Assembly: GCF_012273015.1 (NCBI RefSeq)
Contig: NZ_CP050954.1
Location: 3,326,001-3,390,000 of the forward strand
DNA from: Hymenobacter sp. BT18
GTDB taxonomy: Bacteria; Bacteroidota; Bacteroidia; Cytophagales; Hymenobacteraceae
DNA: 64,000 nucleotides
Direction of reading: 5' to 3'
Shown here: positions 24,372 through 32,327 of the stretch, piece after piece
How positions within the stretch are numbered: position 1 is the first letter of the stretch
How the letters are laid out: each line of letters starts with the position of its first letter
Program-made: the position numbers and the translations under genes
Notes under the pieces: generated by a model
Seen by the model: the letters and a program-made list of their open reading frames with translations, nothing else
Told to the model about the DNA's origin: nothing
Databases searched by the model: none

Positions 24372-24437
24372 TGACAATTGTCAACCGCTGGGGTGAGGAG
24401 GCTCATGGACTGCCAGGCAGGCCAGCAGGTAATTTTA
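24372..24437 (+). promoter_or_regulatory. Tandem TGA-N6-TCA box pair before the thioredoxin-like gene
   Basis: TGACAATTGTCA at 24372-24383 is a perfect palindrome; a second box TGA-GGAGGC-TCA lies at 24394-24405, centres 22 bp apart. TAATTTTA at 24430-24437 is a -7-like element 37.5 bp from the near box centre, close to the 36.5 bp at the other four promoters. The pair also lies 88 bp upstream of the divergent kinase gene. Confidence 0.6.
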
Positions 24438-24462
24438 CGGCTACACGTTAATTTCTTCGTTG

Positions 24463-24780
24463 ATGCCCTTTTCTCCGCCCTCACCTGCCTTGTCCTCCGA
24501 TACGGCTGTGCTGCTGGTGCTGTTGGCCCCGGCCAGCGAAGCGCAGCAGCAAACGCACGTGGCGGCCAGCCTGCGAGCCTTGCAGCGGCGGCTGGGAACT
24601 GCCGTGCGCGTCATGAAAATAGATGAGGCCCGCCACCCCACCGTGGTACGCAGCTTCGGCACCCCCGAGCTGCCGGCCTGCGTGCTGGTACGCCAGGGCG
24701 TGGAGCTGTGGCGGCAGCAGGGCCTGCCCGAAGACGAGGCCAGCGTAACCAGGCTGCTGGCCGCCGCCGGCCCGGCCTGA
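24463..24780 (+). CDS. Thioredoxin-fold protein lacking the CxxC motif
   Basis: 105 aa. The pattern strand (AVLLVLLAPAS), helix, strand (AVRVMKIDEARHPTVVRSFG) and a cis-proline segment (PELPACVLVRQGVELWR) is that of thioredoxin-like proteins, but the usual WCGPC site is replaced by APASEAQ, so it cannot act as a normal disulfide reductase. One cysteine remains at PACVL. It has the regulon promoter and converges on the globin gene, with a shared terminator between. Function unknown; a scaffold or sensor role is possible. Confidence 0.7.
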   Translation: MPFSPPSPALSSDTAVLLVLLAPASEAQQQTHVAASLRALQRRLGTAVRVMKIDEARHPTVVRSFGTPELPACVLVRQGVELWRQQGLPEDEASVTRLLAAAGPA

Positions 24781-24830
24781 GTTGGCCGCAGTTCCCTGCC
24801 ACCCCGCAAAGTCTAGGCTTACGTACTTGA

Positions 24831-24892
24831 AACGCCGTTCTCGTTCGGCAGCAAGCTCCCAGCGGGCGTTGCCGCCGAACAAGAACGGCGTT
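24831..24892. terminator. Bidirectional terminator between convergent genes
   Basis: AACGCCGTTCTCGTTCGGC on the left and the near-complementary GCCGAACAAGAACGGCGTT on the right form a long stem with one mismatch. It lies between the ends of the thioredoxin-like gene (24780) and the globin gene (24910). Confidence 0.75.
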
Positions 24893-24909
24893 GTTTGCTA
24901 AGCCAGTGC

Positions 24910-25296
24910 TTACAGCAAAGACAGCGGATTGGGGCGCAGTCGGCTTTCAAAAACGTGGGCAATGTTTTGGGCCCGCAGCTTGGCCTCGGCGGCTACCGGC
25001 CCAGCAAACAGCTCATCAACGGTAGCAAAAAACAGCTCGAGCCAGCGCTGGAAATGCTCCCCCGCAATGGGCAGGGGAATGTGCTTGAGGAAGGGCCGCC
25101 CCCGGTAGCGGGAAGTGTGCAGCAGGAGCCCACTCCAGAAATCGTACATCTGCGGCATGTGGGCTTCCCAGTTCACGCGGGCAAAGTCGTTGAAGATGGG
25201 CGCCAGCAGCGGGTCGGCATTCACCTTGTCGTAGAAGGCGTCTACCAGCGTTTTTACGTCGGCTTCGGTGTGAATATCGGGGCGGAATGGGGGCAT
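24910..25296 (-). CDS. Truncated haemoglobin (group III-like)
   Basis: 128 aa from the ATG at 25296. It shows the 2/2-globin layout: helix B/C region LVDAFYDKVNADPLLAPIFN, then WEAHMPQMYDFWSGLLLHTS and the proximal-His helix (LKHIPLPIAGEHFQRWLELF), in which the H before FQRW is likely the haem ligand. Group III globins bind O2, NO or sulfide and often accompany low-oxygen or nitrosative-stress genes. It is the second gene of an operon with the membrane protein at 25317, under the shared divergent promoter with ccoI. Confidence 0.88.
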   Translation of the reverse strand: MPPFRPDIHTEADVKTLVDAFYDKVNADPLLAPIFNDFARVNWEAHMPQMYDFWSGLLLHTSRYRGRPFLKHIPLPIAGEHFQRWLELFFATVDELFAGPVAAEAKLRAQNIAHVFESRLRPNPLSLL

Positions 25297-25316
25297 GGCA
25301 AAAGCAGAAAGGAATA

Positions 25317-25808
25317 CTACGAGAAAACGGCAGGCCGGGGCTGCACCGCGCCAACGGCGGCTGGGGCCGGCTGGAGCAGCCAGTAAAACGCCGTGCTGCC
25401 GGTGTACAACAGCGTCAGCAGCTTGGTAATTTCCAGGCCGATGTAGGAAGGGTGAAGCAGGGTGGGGGCCACCTCCCGGCCGGCTTGCAAAGCCAGGGCG
25501 CGGGCATCGAGGGCGGGCAGCAGCCCCACAGTTTGTACTAGCAGTACCAGGCTCAATACCCCCAGGCCCCACCACACCCGCGTCGGGGCGCGCAGCCCGG
25601 CCGCGCTTAGTAAGACCACGGCGCACAGGCCAAGCTCTAGTTTGTTGAGGGCGGCAAACACAATGCGCCCGATGCCGACGCCCAGCACGGTGGTGATGTG
25701 CGGAGCCGTAAACTTCAGGGGAGCTTCCAGAAAGGAAATACCGACCACCAGCCCGGCCCACAGAAACAGGGCGGCTACCAGCAGCAGGGCAAGCAAAGCG
25801 CGTGACAT
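25317..25808 (-). CDS. Four-span membrane protein cotranscribed with the globin
   Basis: 163 aa. Four hydrophobic stretches: LALLLVAALFLWAGLVVGIS, around GIGRIVFAALNKLELGLCAV, VWWGLGVLSLVLLVQTVGLL and LEITKLLTLLYTGSTAFYWL. A conserved E in KLELGL lies in a membrane helix. I cannot name the family. It lies 20 bp before the globin gene, same strand, and is the first gene after the -36.5 regulated promoter on the minus side. Confidence 0.7.
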   Translation of the reverse strand: MSRALLALLLVAALFLWAGLVVGISFLEAPLKFTAPHITTVLGVGIGRIVFAALNKLELGLCAVVLLSAAGLRAPTRVWWGLGVLSLVLLVQTVGLLPALDARALALQAGREVAPTLLHPSYIGLEITKLLTLLYTGSTAFYWLLQPAPAAVGAVQPRPAVFS

Positions 25809-25871
25809 AACGAGAAAGAAAAGAGAGTAGTACGAAAAGAGAAGGCACTATCGGGAAGCGGCACCTTGCTG

Positions 25872-25967
25872 CAAAGATGTGGCACGCAGGCCTACGAGTA
25901 CCTGATATCAATCATGGCGCGGCGTGACATCCCTCATCGGACCGGGCGCCACCGGGGCGGAGCTTTG
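25872..25967. promoter_or_regulatory. Divergent regulated promoter: globin operon and ccoI
   Basis: Boxes TGA-TATCAA-TCA (25903-25914) and TGA-CATCCC-TCA (25925-25936) have centres exactly 22 bp apart. Rightward -7 GAGCTTTG (25960-25967) and leftward CATCTTTG (plus 25879-25872) each end with a G 36.5 bp from the centre of their near box and 58.5 bp (57.5-59 by rounding) from the far one. One pair of boxes thus serves both directions symmetrically. Strong support for a shared activator. Confidence 0.8.
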
Positions 25968-25982
25968 TAGCTAAACTTTTCT

Positions 25983-28403
25983 GTGCCTGCCGTGCCTGCC
26001 GCTGTTCTTGCTTTCCCCGCTACTCACCTTGCCTGCGCCCACTGCGGCGACGACTGCCCGCCCGAGCCGCTACTGCTGGGGGAGGTGCCCTTTTGCTGCG
26101 CCGGCTGCCGCACCGTGTACGAGCTGCTGGAGGCCAACAACCTGTGCACCTACTACCGGCTGGATGCGCAGCCCGGCCTGAAAGTGCAGGACGTGGAGCT
26201 GCCCGTCCGCTTCGACTACCTCGACACCGCATCGGTGCAGGAGCAGCTGCTGGCCTTCCGCTCCGACACGCGCGCCCGCCTCACGCTCAGCATCCCGCAG
26301 ATGCACTGTACCTCCTGCATCTGGCTGCTGGAGCACCTGCCCCGCCTGAATGCCGGCATCGTGGAGGCGCGGGTGCAGTTTCTGCGCAAGGAAATTACCA
26401 TCACTTACCTCACCGCTGAAACCAGCCTGCGCGCCGTGGTGCAGCTGCTGGCCTCCGTGGGCTACGAGCCCCAGATTACCCTGGCTGCCCTGGGGGCCCA
26501 GCCCCACCGCGCCAGCCGCACCCTCTACTACCAGCTGGGGCTGGCCGCCTTTGCTTTCGGCAACGTGATGCTGCTGGCCCTGCCCGACTACTTCTCCTTC
26601 GTGGAAAGCTTGCAGCAGGGGTTCGGGCGGTTTTTTGGCTACCTCAGCTTGCTGCTGGCTTTGCCCGTGCTGCTGTTCAGCGCCCAGGGCTTTTTTCGCT
26701 CGGCCTGGCAGGGCGTGCGGCAGCGCTACATCAACCTCGATTTTCCCATCAGCCTGGGGTTGGCCTCCCTGTTTGGGGTGAGCACCTACGCCGTACTCAC
26801 GGGCAGCGGCCCCAGCTACTTCGACTCGTTTACGGGCCTGGTTTTCTTCATGCTCATTGGCAAGTGGGTGCAGCAGCACACCTACGACGCCCTGCGCTTC
26901 GACCGCGACTTTACGTCTTATTTCCCCGTGGCCGTCACCTGGCTCACGCCCGCCGGCGAGCAGCCCATTTCGGTGAAGGAGCTGAAACCGGGCTACCGCA
27001 TCCGGGTGCGCCACCAGGAGGTTATTCCGGCCGATGCCGTGCTTTTGCGCGGGGCTGGGCAGATTGACTACTCCTTTGTATCGGGGGAAAGCACGCCGGT
27101 GGCCCGCGCCTCGGGCGAGCTGGTGTACGCGGGCGGGCGGCAGCTGGGCGAGGCCATCGACCTGGAAGTGACGCGGGAGGTGTCGCAGGGCTACCTCACC
27201 CAGCTCTGGAACAACCCCGCCTTTGCCAAGGAAGAAACGCACCGCACCCTCGAAACCTACGCCAACCGCGTGGGCCGCTACTTTGTGGCCGTGACGCTGG
27301 TGCTGGCGGCCGGAACCCTGGCCTACTGGGCCCCACGCGACCAGGCCCTGATGTGGCAGGCCTTCACCTCGGTGCTGGTTATTGCCTGCCCGTGCGCGCT
27401 GTCGTTGGCCACGCCGTTTGCCCTGGGCGCCGCCCTGCGCGTGTTGGGCCGCCACAAGCTCTACCTGAAAAACGCGGGCGTGGTAGAAACCCTGGCCCGG
27501 GCCGATACGCTGGTGTTCGACAAAACCGGCACCCTCACCGACGCCCACCAGGCGGAAGTAGCCTACGAGGGCCGACCCTTATCAGAAAAGGAAAAGCAGC
27601 TGGTGGCCACGGCCGCAGCTCAGTCTACGCACCCGCTAAGCCGGCGCCTGGCCCAGGAGCTGGACGTAAAACCACTGCAGCCGACGGACTGCCGGGAAGT
27701 GGCGGGGCTGGGGGTAACGGCGGTGGTGGAAGGGCAGGAAGTTCGGCTGGGCTCGGCGGCTTTTGTCGGGGTGGCTCCGGCCGCCGGCGCTACCTCAGAA
27801 ACCCGCGTGTACGTGGGGCTGAATGGGGAACCGGCCGGGTACTATACGTTTCACAATGTGTACCGGCCGGCCTTACCGGCCTTGCTGGCCAGCCTCAAAG
27901 GGCGCTACGCGCTGGCCGTACTTTCGGGGGATACGGCCGCCGAGTATAATAGGCTGCGCACTCTGTTCGGGGAAGATGCCGAACTGCACTTCCAGCAGAC
28001 GCCCGCCGACAAGCTCGCCTACATTGCGGCGCGGCGCGCCCAGGGCCACACCGTGGTCATGATCGGGGACGGCCTCAACGATGCCGGGGCCCTGCGCGCG
28101 GCCGATGCTGGCATTGCCCTCACCGACAAGCTCACCAACTTCTCCCCGGCCTGCGACGCTATTCTGGACGTCAGCGCCTTTGGGCAGCTTACTACGTTTC
28201 TGGGTTTCTCGCGGGCGTGTTTGCGGGCCGTGCTCATCACCTTCGCCCTATCGTTTGCCTACAACGGGTTTGGCCTGGCCATGGCCGTGCAGGGCAAGTT
28301 CACGCCCATCGTGTCGGCCATTCTGATGCCCATCAGCTCCCTGAGCGTGATGGTGGTGGCCACCCTGCTCGTGCGCTGGGCAGCCCGGCGCTATCGTCTC
28401 TAA
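25983..28403 (+). CDS. ccoI: Copper-transporting P-type ATPase for cbb3 oxidase (CcoI type)
   Basis: 806 aa from the GTG at 25983, 16 bp past the -7 element. The N-terminus has a Cys-rich module (CAHCGDDCPPEP and CCAGC) and then the HMA metal-binding domain with MHCTSCIWLLE. After the membrane helices come CPC in VIACPCALSLATP, the phosphorylation site FDKTGTLTD and the hinge MIGDGLNDAGAL. The family supplies copper to the CuB centre of cbb3 oxidase. It is followed by ccoS and the oxidase genes. Substrate assignment rests on CPC and neighbours. Confidence 0.94.
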   Translation: MPAVPAAVLAFPATHLACAHCGDDCPPEPLLLGEVPFCCAGCRTVYELLEANNLCTYYRLDAQPGLKVQDVELPVRFDYLDTASVQEQLLAFRSDTRARLTLSIPQMHCTSCIWLLEHLPRLNAGIVEARVQFLRKEITITYLTAETSLRAVVQLLASVGYEPQITLAALGAQPHRASRTLYYQLGLAAFAFGNVMLLALPDYFSFVESLQQGFGRFFGYLSLLLALPVLLFSAQGFFRSAWQGVRQRYINLDFPISLGLASLFGVSTYAVLTGSGPSYFDSFTGLVFFMLIGKWVQQHTYDALRFDRDFTSYFPVAVTWLTPAGEQPISVKELKPGYRIRVRHQEVIPADAVLLRGAGQIDYSFVSGESTPVARASGELVYAGGRQLGEAIDLEVTREVSQGYLTQLWNNPAFAKEETHRTLETYANRVGRYFVAVTLVLAAGTLAYWAPRDQALMWQAFTSVLVIACPCALSLATPFALGAALRVLGRHKLYLKNAGVVETLARADTLVFDKTGTLTDAHQAEVAYEGRPLSEKEKQLVATAAAQSTHPLSRRLAQELDVKPLQPTDCREVAGLGVTAVVEGQEVRLGSAAFVGVAPAAGATSETRVYVGLNGEPAGYYTFHNVYRPALPALLASLKGRYALAVLSGDTAAEYNRLRTLFGEDAELHFQQTPADKLAYIAARRAQGHTVVMIGDGLNDAGALRAADAGIALTDKLTNFSPACDAILDVSAFGQLTTFLGFSRACLRAVLITFALSFAYNGFGLAMAVQGKFTPIVSAILMPISSLSVMVVATLLVRWAARRYRL

Positions 28404-28425
28404 CACCTATCAAGCCCCAAGCCCC

Positions 28426-28575
28426 ATGACCATTATATTCCTGTTGATTTTCGTGAGTCTGCTGGTGGCCCTCACGTTTCTGGGGGCTTTCCTGTGGGCC
28501 GTGCGCAGCGGGCAGTACGACGACGCCTACACGCCCTCGGTGCGCATGCTCTTTGATGAGGAAGAGCAGCCGTAG
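28426..28575 (+). CDS. ccoS: cbb3 oxidase assembly protein CcoS
   Basis: 49 aa: a single membrane helix (FLLIFVSLLVALTFLGAFLW) followed by the family signature AVRSGQYDDAYTPSVRMLF and an acidic end. CcoS is needed for haem or copper insertion into cbb3 oxidase. It begins 22 bp after ccoI, as in most cco clusters. It is too short for usual gene-length cutoffs but the signature is clear. Confidence 0.9.
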   Translation: MTIIFLLIFVSLLVALTFLGAFLWAVRSGQYDDAYTPSVRMLFDEEEQP

Positions 28576-28599
28576 GTGAATTTGAAAAGCGGGCGGTAT

Positions 28600-28664
28600 T
28601 GACATCTATCAAGCGGGGCCTTGACGTTCGTCATGCTTCCGGCGGGCAGCAGGCAAGACCTTTG
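28600..28664 (+). promoter_or_regulatory. Tandem-box promoter of the cbb3 oxidase operon
   Basis: TTGACATCTATCAA (28599-28612) and TTGACGTTCGTCAT (28621-28634) have centres 22 bp apart. The -7 element GACCTTTG ends at 28664, 36.5 bp from the near box centre. With transcription starting about 6 bp later, the near box would be centred near -42, the class II position of FNR/CRP activators. The first box is a full FNR-type TTGA-N6-TCAA. Confidence 0.82.
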
Positions 28665-28693
28665 AAGAAGTAAAACCACTACTTCTTCGCCCC

Positions 28694-30904
28694 ATGCAAG
28701 CTGCCTTTACTTCGCCTCTCACCGCTCCTGAGCCGCCGCTGGTTCAGAACCGGGTGTCCCGCGCGGTCGACGAGTTTTTCTACGACAACCAGATTGTCCG
28801 CGACTTCGGCATTGCCACCATTTTCTGGGGCATTGCCGGCATGTTGGTAGGTATCCTGGCCGCGTTTCAGCTGGCCCAGCCCGATGCCAACCTGCACACC
28901 TCGTTTACCACGTTTGGGCGCATCCGGCCCTTGCACACCAACGCCGTCATCTTCGCTTTCGTGGGCAACGGCATCTTCATGGGGGTGTACTACTCGCTGC
29001 AGCGCCTGTGCAAAGCCGCCATGTACTCCAAAACCCTGAGCCGGGTGCACTTCTGGGGCTGGCAGCTCATTATTCTGAGCGCGCTGATTTCCCTGCCCCT
29101 GGGCTACACCACCAGCAAGGAGTACGCGGAGCTGGAGTGGCCCATCGACATTGCCATTACCTTGGTGTGGGTGGTGTTTGGCTGGAACATGTTCGGCACC
29201 ATTGCCCGGCGCCGGGAGCGGCACCTGTACGTGGGCATCTGGTTTTACATTGCCACCTTCCTGACCGTAGCCGTGCTGCACATCGTCAACTCCATGGAGG
29301 TGCCGGTGAGCTTCATGAAAAGCTACTCGGCCTACGCCGGCGTGCAGGATGCCCTGGTGCAGTGGTGGTACGGCCACAACGCCGTGGCTTTCTTCCTGAC
29401 CACGCCCTACCTGGGCCTGATGTACTACTTTCTGCCCAAGGCCGCGGGCCGGCCGGTGTACTCGTACCGCCTGAGCATTATTCACTTCTGGTCCCTGATC
29501 TTCATTTACATCTGGGCCGGTCCGCACCACTTGCTCTACACGTCCCTGCCCGACTGGGCCCAGAGCCTGGGCGTGGCCTTCTCCGTGATGCTAATTGCGC
29601 CCAGCTGGGGCGGCATGATCAACGGTCTGCTCACCCTGCGTGGGGCCTGGGATAAGGTGCGCGAGGAGCCCGTGCTCAAGTTCATGGTGGTGGCCATTAC
29701 GGCCTACGGCATGGCCACCTTCGAAGGGCCCATGCTCAGCCTGAAGAACGTCAACGCCATTGCCCACTTCACCGATTGGATTGTGGCGCACGTACACGTA
29801 GGCGCCCTGGGCTGGAACGGCTTCCTCACCTTTGCCATGCTTTACTGGCTGTGGCCCCGCCTGTACCGCACGCCCTTGTACTCTAAGAAGCTGGCCAACG
29901 CCCACTTCCTGATTGGCACCCTGGGCATCCTATTCTACGCCCTGCCCATGTACTGGGCCGGCTTTACCCAGGGCCTGATGTGGAAGCAGTTTAATGCCGA
30001 GGGCATGCTGCAGTACCCCAACTTCCTGGAAACCGTGCTCAACTTGGTGCCCATGTACTACCTGCGGGGCATTGGTGGGGTGATGTACCTGAGCGGCGTG
30101 TTTCTGATGCTCTATAACCTGGTGAAAACGGCCCAGGCCGGCTCCCTCCTGGCCGCGGAAAAAGCCCAGGCCCCCGCCCTGCTGCCCGCCGCCGAGGACC
30201 CCCACGCCGACGCCGGCCACTGGCACCGCTGGATTGAGCGCCGCCCCGTGCAGATGGCCGTGTGGGCCACCGTAGCTATTGCCATTGGCGGGGCCGTGGA
30301 AATGATTCCCACCTTCCTGATCAAGTCGAACGTGCCCACCATAGCCTCGGTGAAGCCTTATACCTCGCTGGAGCTACAGGGCCGCGACATCTACATCAAG
30401 GAAGGCTGCTCGAACTGCCACACCCAGATGGTGCGCCCCTTCCGCTCCGAAACCGAGCGGTACGGTGAGTACTCCAAAGCCGGCGAGTTCGTGTACGACC
30501 GGCCCTTCCTGTGGGGCAGCAAGCGTACCGGTCCCGACCTGCACCGCGTGGGTGCCAAGTACCCGCACTCCTGGCACTACAACCACATGCTCGACCCCAC
30601 CAGCATGTCGCCGGGCTCCATCATGCCGCCTTACCCCTGGCTGTTTGAAAACGACATCGACTACTCCACCCTACCCAAGAAAATACGGGTGCTGCAGCAG
30701 CTGGGCACGCCATACCCCGCCGGCTACGATAAGCAGGCCGTGGCCGATGCCCGCCGCCAGGCCCAGGGCATTGTGCAGGAGCTGAAGAAGGAGGAAATCG
30801 AAGTAAGGTCGGACAAGGAAATCGTGGCCCTCATTGCTTACCTGCAGCGCCTGGGCACCGATATCAAAGTGAAGCCGGAGCAGGCTGCCGCGGCTGCTCA
30901 GTAA
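28694..30904 (+). CDS. ccoNO: Fused cbb3 oxidase subunits I and II (CcoNO)
   Basis: 736 aa. Residues 1-480 are CcoN, with low- and high-spin haem and CuB histidines in GRIRPLHTNA, WWYGHNAVAFFLT, WAGPHHLLYT and HFTDWIVAHVHVGALGWNG. After a linker and a second membrane anchor (VQMAVWATVAIAIGGAVEMI), residues about 555-736 are CcoO with one c-type haem site CSNCH and the family sequence TQMVRPFRSE, then MPPYPWLF. The fusion is known in Bacteroidota. The enzyme reduces O2 with high affinity and pumps protons in the inner membrane. Followed by ccoQ, a small protein, ccoP, ccoG and ccoH. Confidence 0.96.
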   Translation: MQAAFTSPLTAPEPPLVQNRVSRAVDEFFYDNQIVRDFGIATIFWGIAGMLVGILAAFQLAQPDANLHTSFTTFGRIRPLHTNAVIFAFVGNGIFMGVYYSLQRLCKAAMYSKTLSRVHFWGWQLIILSALISLPLGYTTSKEYAELEWPIDIAITLVWVVFGWNMFGTIARRRERHLYVGIWFYIATFLTVAVLHIVNSMEVPVSFMKSYSAYAGVQDALVQWWYGHNAVAFFLTTPYLGLMYYFLPKAAGRPVYSYRLSIIHFWSLIFIYIWAGPHHLLYTSLPDWAQSLGVAFSVMLIAPSWGGMINGLLTLRGAWDKVREEPVLKFMVVAITAYGMATFEGPMLSLKNVNAIAHFTDWIVAHVHVGALGWNGFLTFAMLYWLWPRLYRTPLYSKKLANAHFLIGTLGILFYALPMYWAGFTQGLMWKQFNAEGMLQYPNFLETVLNLVPMYYLRGIGGVMYLSGVFLMLYNLVKTAQAGSLLAAEKAQAPALLPAAEDPHADAGHWHRWIERRPVQMAVWATVAIAIGGAVEMIPTFLIKSNVPTIASVKPYTSLELQGRDIYIKEGCSNCHTQMVRPFRSETERYGEYSKAGEFVYDRPFLWGSKRTGPDLHRVGAKYPHSWHYNHMLDPTSMSPGSIMPPYPWLFENDIDYSTLPKKIRVLQQLGTPYPAGYDKQAVADARRQAQGIVQELKKEEIEVRSDKEIVALIAYLQRLGTDIKVKPEQAAAAAQ

Positions 30905-30939
30905 AGCCCGGTACCTACCTCCCAACCTGCGCTACTGCC

Positions 30940-31143
30940 ATGTACAAGAACGTTTTGCAATCTATTGCCGGCATTGAGATATACCCGCTTATCTCCTTCG
31001 GCATCTTCTTTCTCTTCTTCCTGGGCTTGCTGGTCTGGGTGGTCATTGCCAACCGCCAGCACCTGCACACCATGAGCCTGATGCCCCTGCTCGGCGACGA
31101 CGAAACCGCGGCCCCTCACTCCGAACCCGACGCGCTATGCTAA
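30940..31143 (+). CDS. ccoQ: CcoQ/FixQ-like oxidase subunit
   Basis: 67 aa with one membrane helix (YPLISFGIFFLFFLGLLVWV) and a short polar tail (ANRQHLHTMSLMPLL). CcoQ stabilises the cbb3 core. It follows ccoNO by 35 bp and overlaps the next gene by 7 bp. The family is poorly conserved; placement and topology carry the call. Confidence 0.75.
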   Translation: MYKNVLQSIAGIEIYPLISFGIFFLFFLGLLVWVVIANRQHLHTMSLMPLLGDDETAAPHSEPDALC

Positions 31144-31403
31144 CCAAACGCACCGTGCTGCTGACGGCTACCGGCCTGCTTACCGGCTACCTGGCGGGGG
31201 CGCAAACCCCCGCCGCGGCCCCCGCTACCTCGGGCTCTACCATTCTGTTCTGGCTGCTGCTGGGCGTACTAGGCATCGTGCTGGTGCTCACGCTGGTGGC
31301 CGGTGCTTCGGTAGCCTCCGCCGTGCAGCGCCCCCCGGCCGCCCAAACTCCCGCTACTCAAGACCAAACCCCCTCCACGCAGAAAGGAGCTGCTGTATGT
31401 TAA
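31137..31403 (+). CDS. Small membrane protein resembling the N-terminal anchor of CcoP
   Basis: 88 aa. A signal-like start (LLTATGLLTGYLAGAQ) and one helix (STILFWLLLGVLGIVLVLTL), then a Pro/Thr/Gln-rich tail. The helix region aligns loosely with the first helix of CcoP encoded next (TQMLLFWFLLSTLALVLLV). It overlaps ccoQ by 7 bp and ccoP by 7 bp, so it is coupled to both. It may be a duplicated anchor or an extra subunit; this is inference. Confidence 0.65.
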   Translation: MLTKRTVLLTATGLLTGYLAGAQTPAAAPATSGSTILFWLLLGVLGIVLVLTLVAGASVASAVQRPPAAQTPATQDQTPSTQKGAAVC

Positions 31404-32257
31404 GTTTTTCCCTGACTTCTCTTCGGGCGCTGGCCGCTGCGGTCCTGCTGTTGCAAGCCGGTACCGCCCTGGCGCAAGCCCCAGCCGAATCCGCCAAGCC
31501 CGCCGGGGCCGACACGCAGATGCTGCTGTTCTGGTTTTTGCTGAGTACCCTGGCACTGGTGCTGCTGGTGTTTGTGCTGTTCTTCACCATGATCATCGTG
31601 AAGATGAAGCCCCAGCTGCGCAAGCTCTACGAGCTGCCCACGGTGCACGACACCTGGAGCGGCCAGGTACTGGGCCTGCTCATCGGCGACCCGGCCCTGG
31701 TAACCGGTAAGAACAAGGATGAGCTGATGGGCCACGACTACGACGGCATCACGGAGTTCGACAACGACCTGCCGCCGTGGTGGAAGTACGGCTTCTACGT
31801 CACCATTGTGTTTGCGGTGGCTTACATGGGCTACTACCACGTGGCCCAGGCCGGGCAGCTGCAAACGGCGGAGTACGAAACCGAGATGCAACAAGCCACG
31901 CTGCTGGTGTCGGCTGATAACGACGACCCCAACAAGCTGACTACCTACGCGGCCCTGAAAGCCCCCGCCGACCTGGATGCCGGCAAAACCATCTTCACCA
32001 CCAACTGCGCGCCCTGCCACGGCCCCAACGCCGAGGGCAAAGTAGGCCCCAACCTGACGGACGAGTACTGGCTGCACGGCGGCGAAATCAACCACGTGTA
32101 CAAAACCATCAAGTTCGGCGTCACCAGCAAAGGCATGGTGGCCTGGAAGGGCAAGCTCTCGGGCAAGCAGATTCTGCAGGTGTCGTCCTTTATCGCAAGC
32201 CTGAAAGGCTCCAAGCCCGCCGGCGCCAAAGAGCCTCAGGGCGAGAAGGAGCTCTAG
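31397..32257 (+). CDS. ccoP: cbb3 oxidase subunit III (CcoP), single-haem form
   Basis: 286 aa. Signal-like N-terminus, a membrane helix, the CcoP N-terminal domain signature EFDNDLPPWWKYGFYVT, a second helix, and one c-type haem motif CAPCH with the distal methionine near GMVAWKG. Proteobacterial CcoP usually has two haems; Bacteroidota often have one, as here. It relays electrons from periplasmic cytochromes to CcoO. Overlaps the upstream gene by 7 bp. Confidence 0.93.
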   Translation: MLSFSLTSLRALAAAVLLLQAGTALAQAPAESAKPAGADTQMLLFWFLLSTLALVLLVFVLFFTMIIVKMKPQLRKLYELPTVHDTWSGQVLGLLIGDPALVTGKNKDELMGHDYDGITEFDNDLPPWWKYGFYVTIVFAVAYMGYYHVAQAGQLQTAEYETEMQQATLLVSADNDDPNKLTTYAALKAPADLDAGKTIFTTNCAPCHGPNAEGKVGPNLTDEYWLHGGEINHVYKTIKFGVTSKGMVAWKGKLSGKQILQVSSFIASLKGSKPAGAKEPQGEKEL

Positions 32258-32327
32258 CCCGGGCTGCCCGCCCCGCATTTCCTACCCACCGTTCAGGCGC
32301 CGCAGCCACCCGCTCGCGCCACCCGCC

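Noticed and set aside
25297..25911. N-terminal extension of the globin gene in the same open frame
   Set aside because: It runs antisense-shifted through the membrane-protein gene and gives Arg/Pro-rich low-complexity residues; the globin fold begins at the ATG at 25296.
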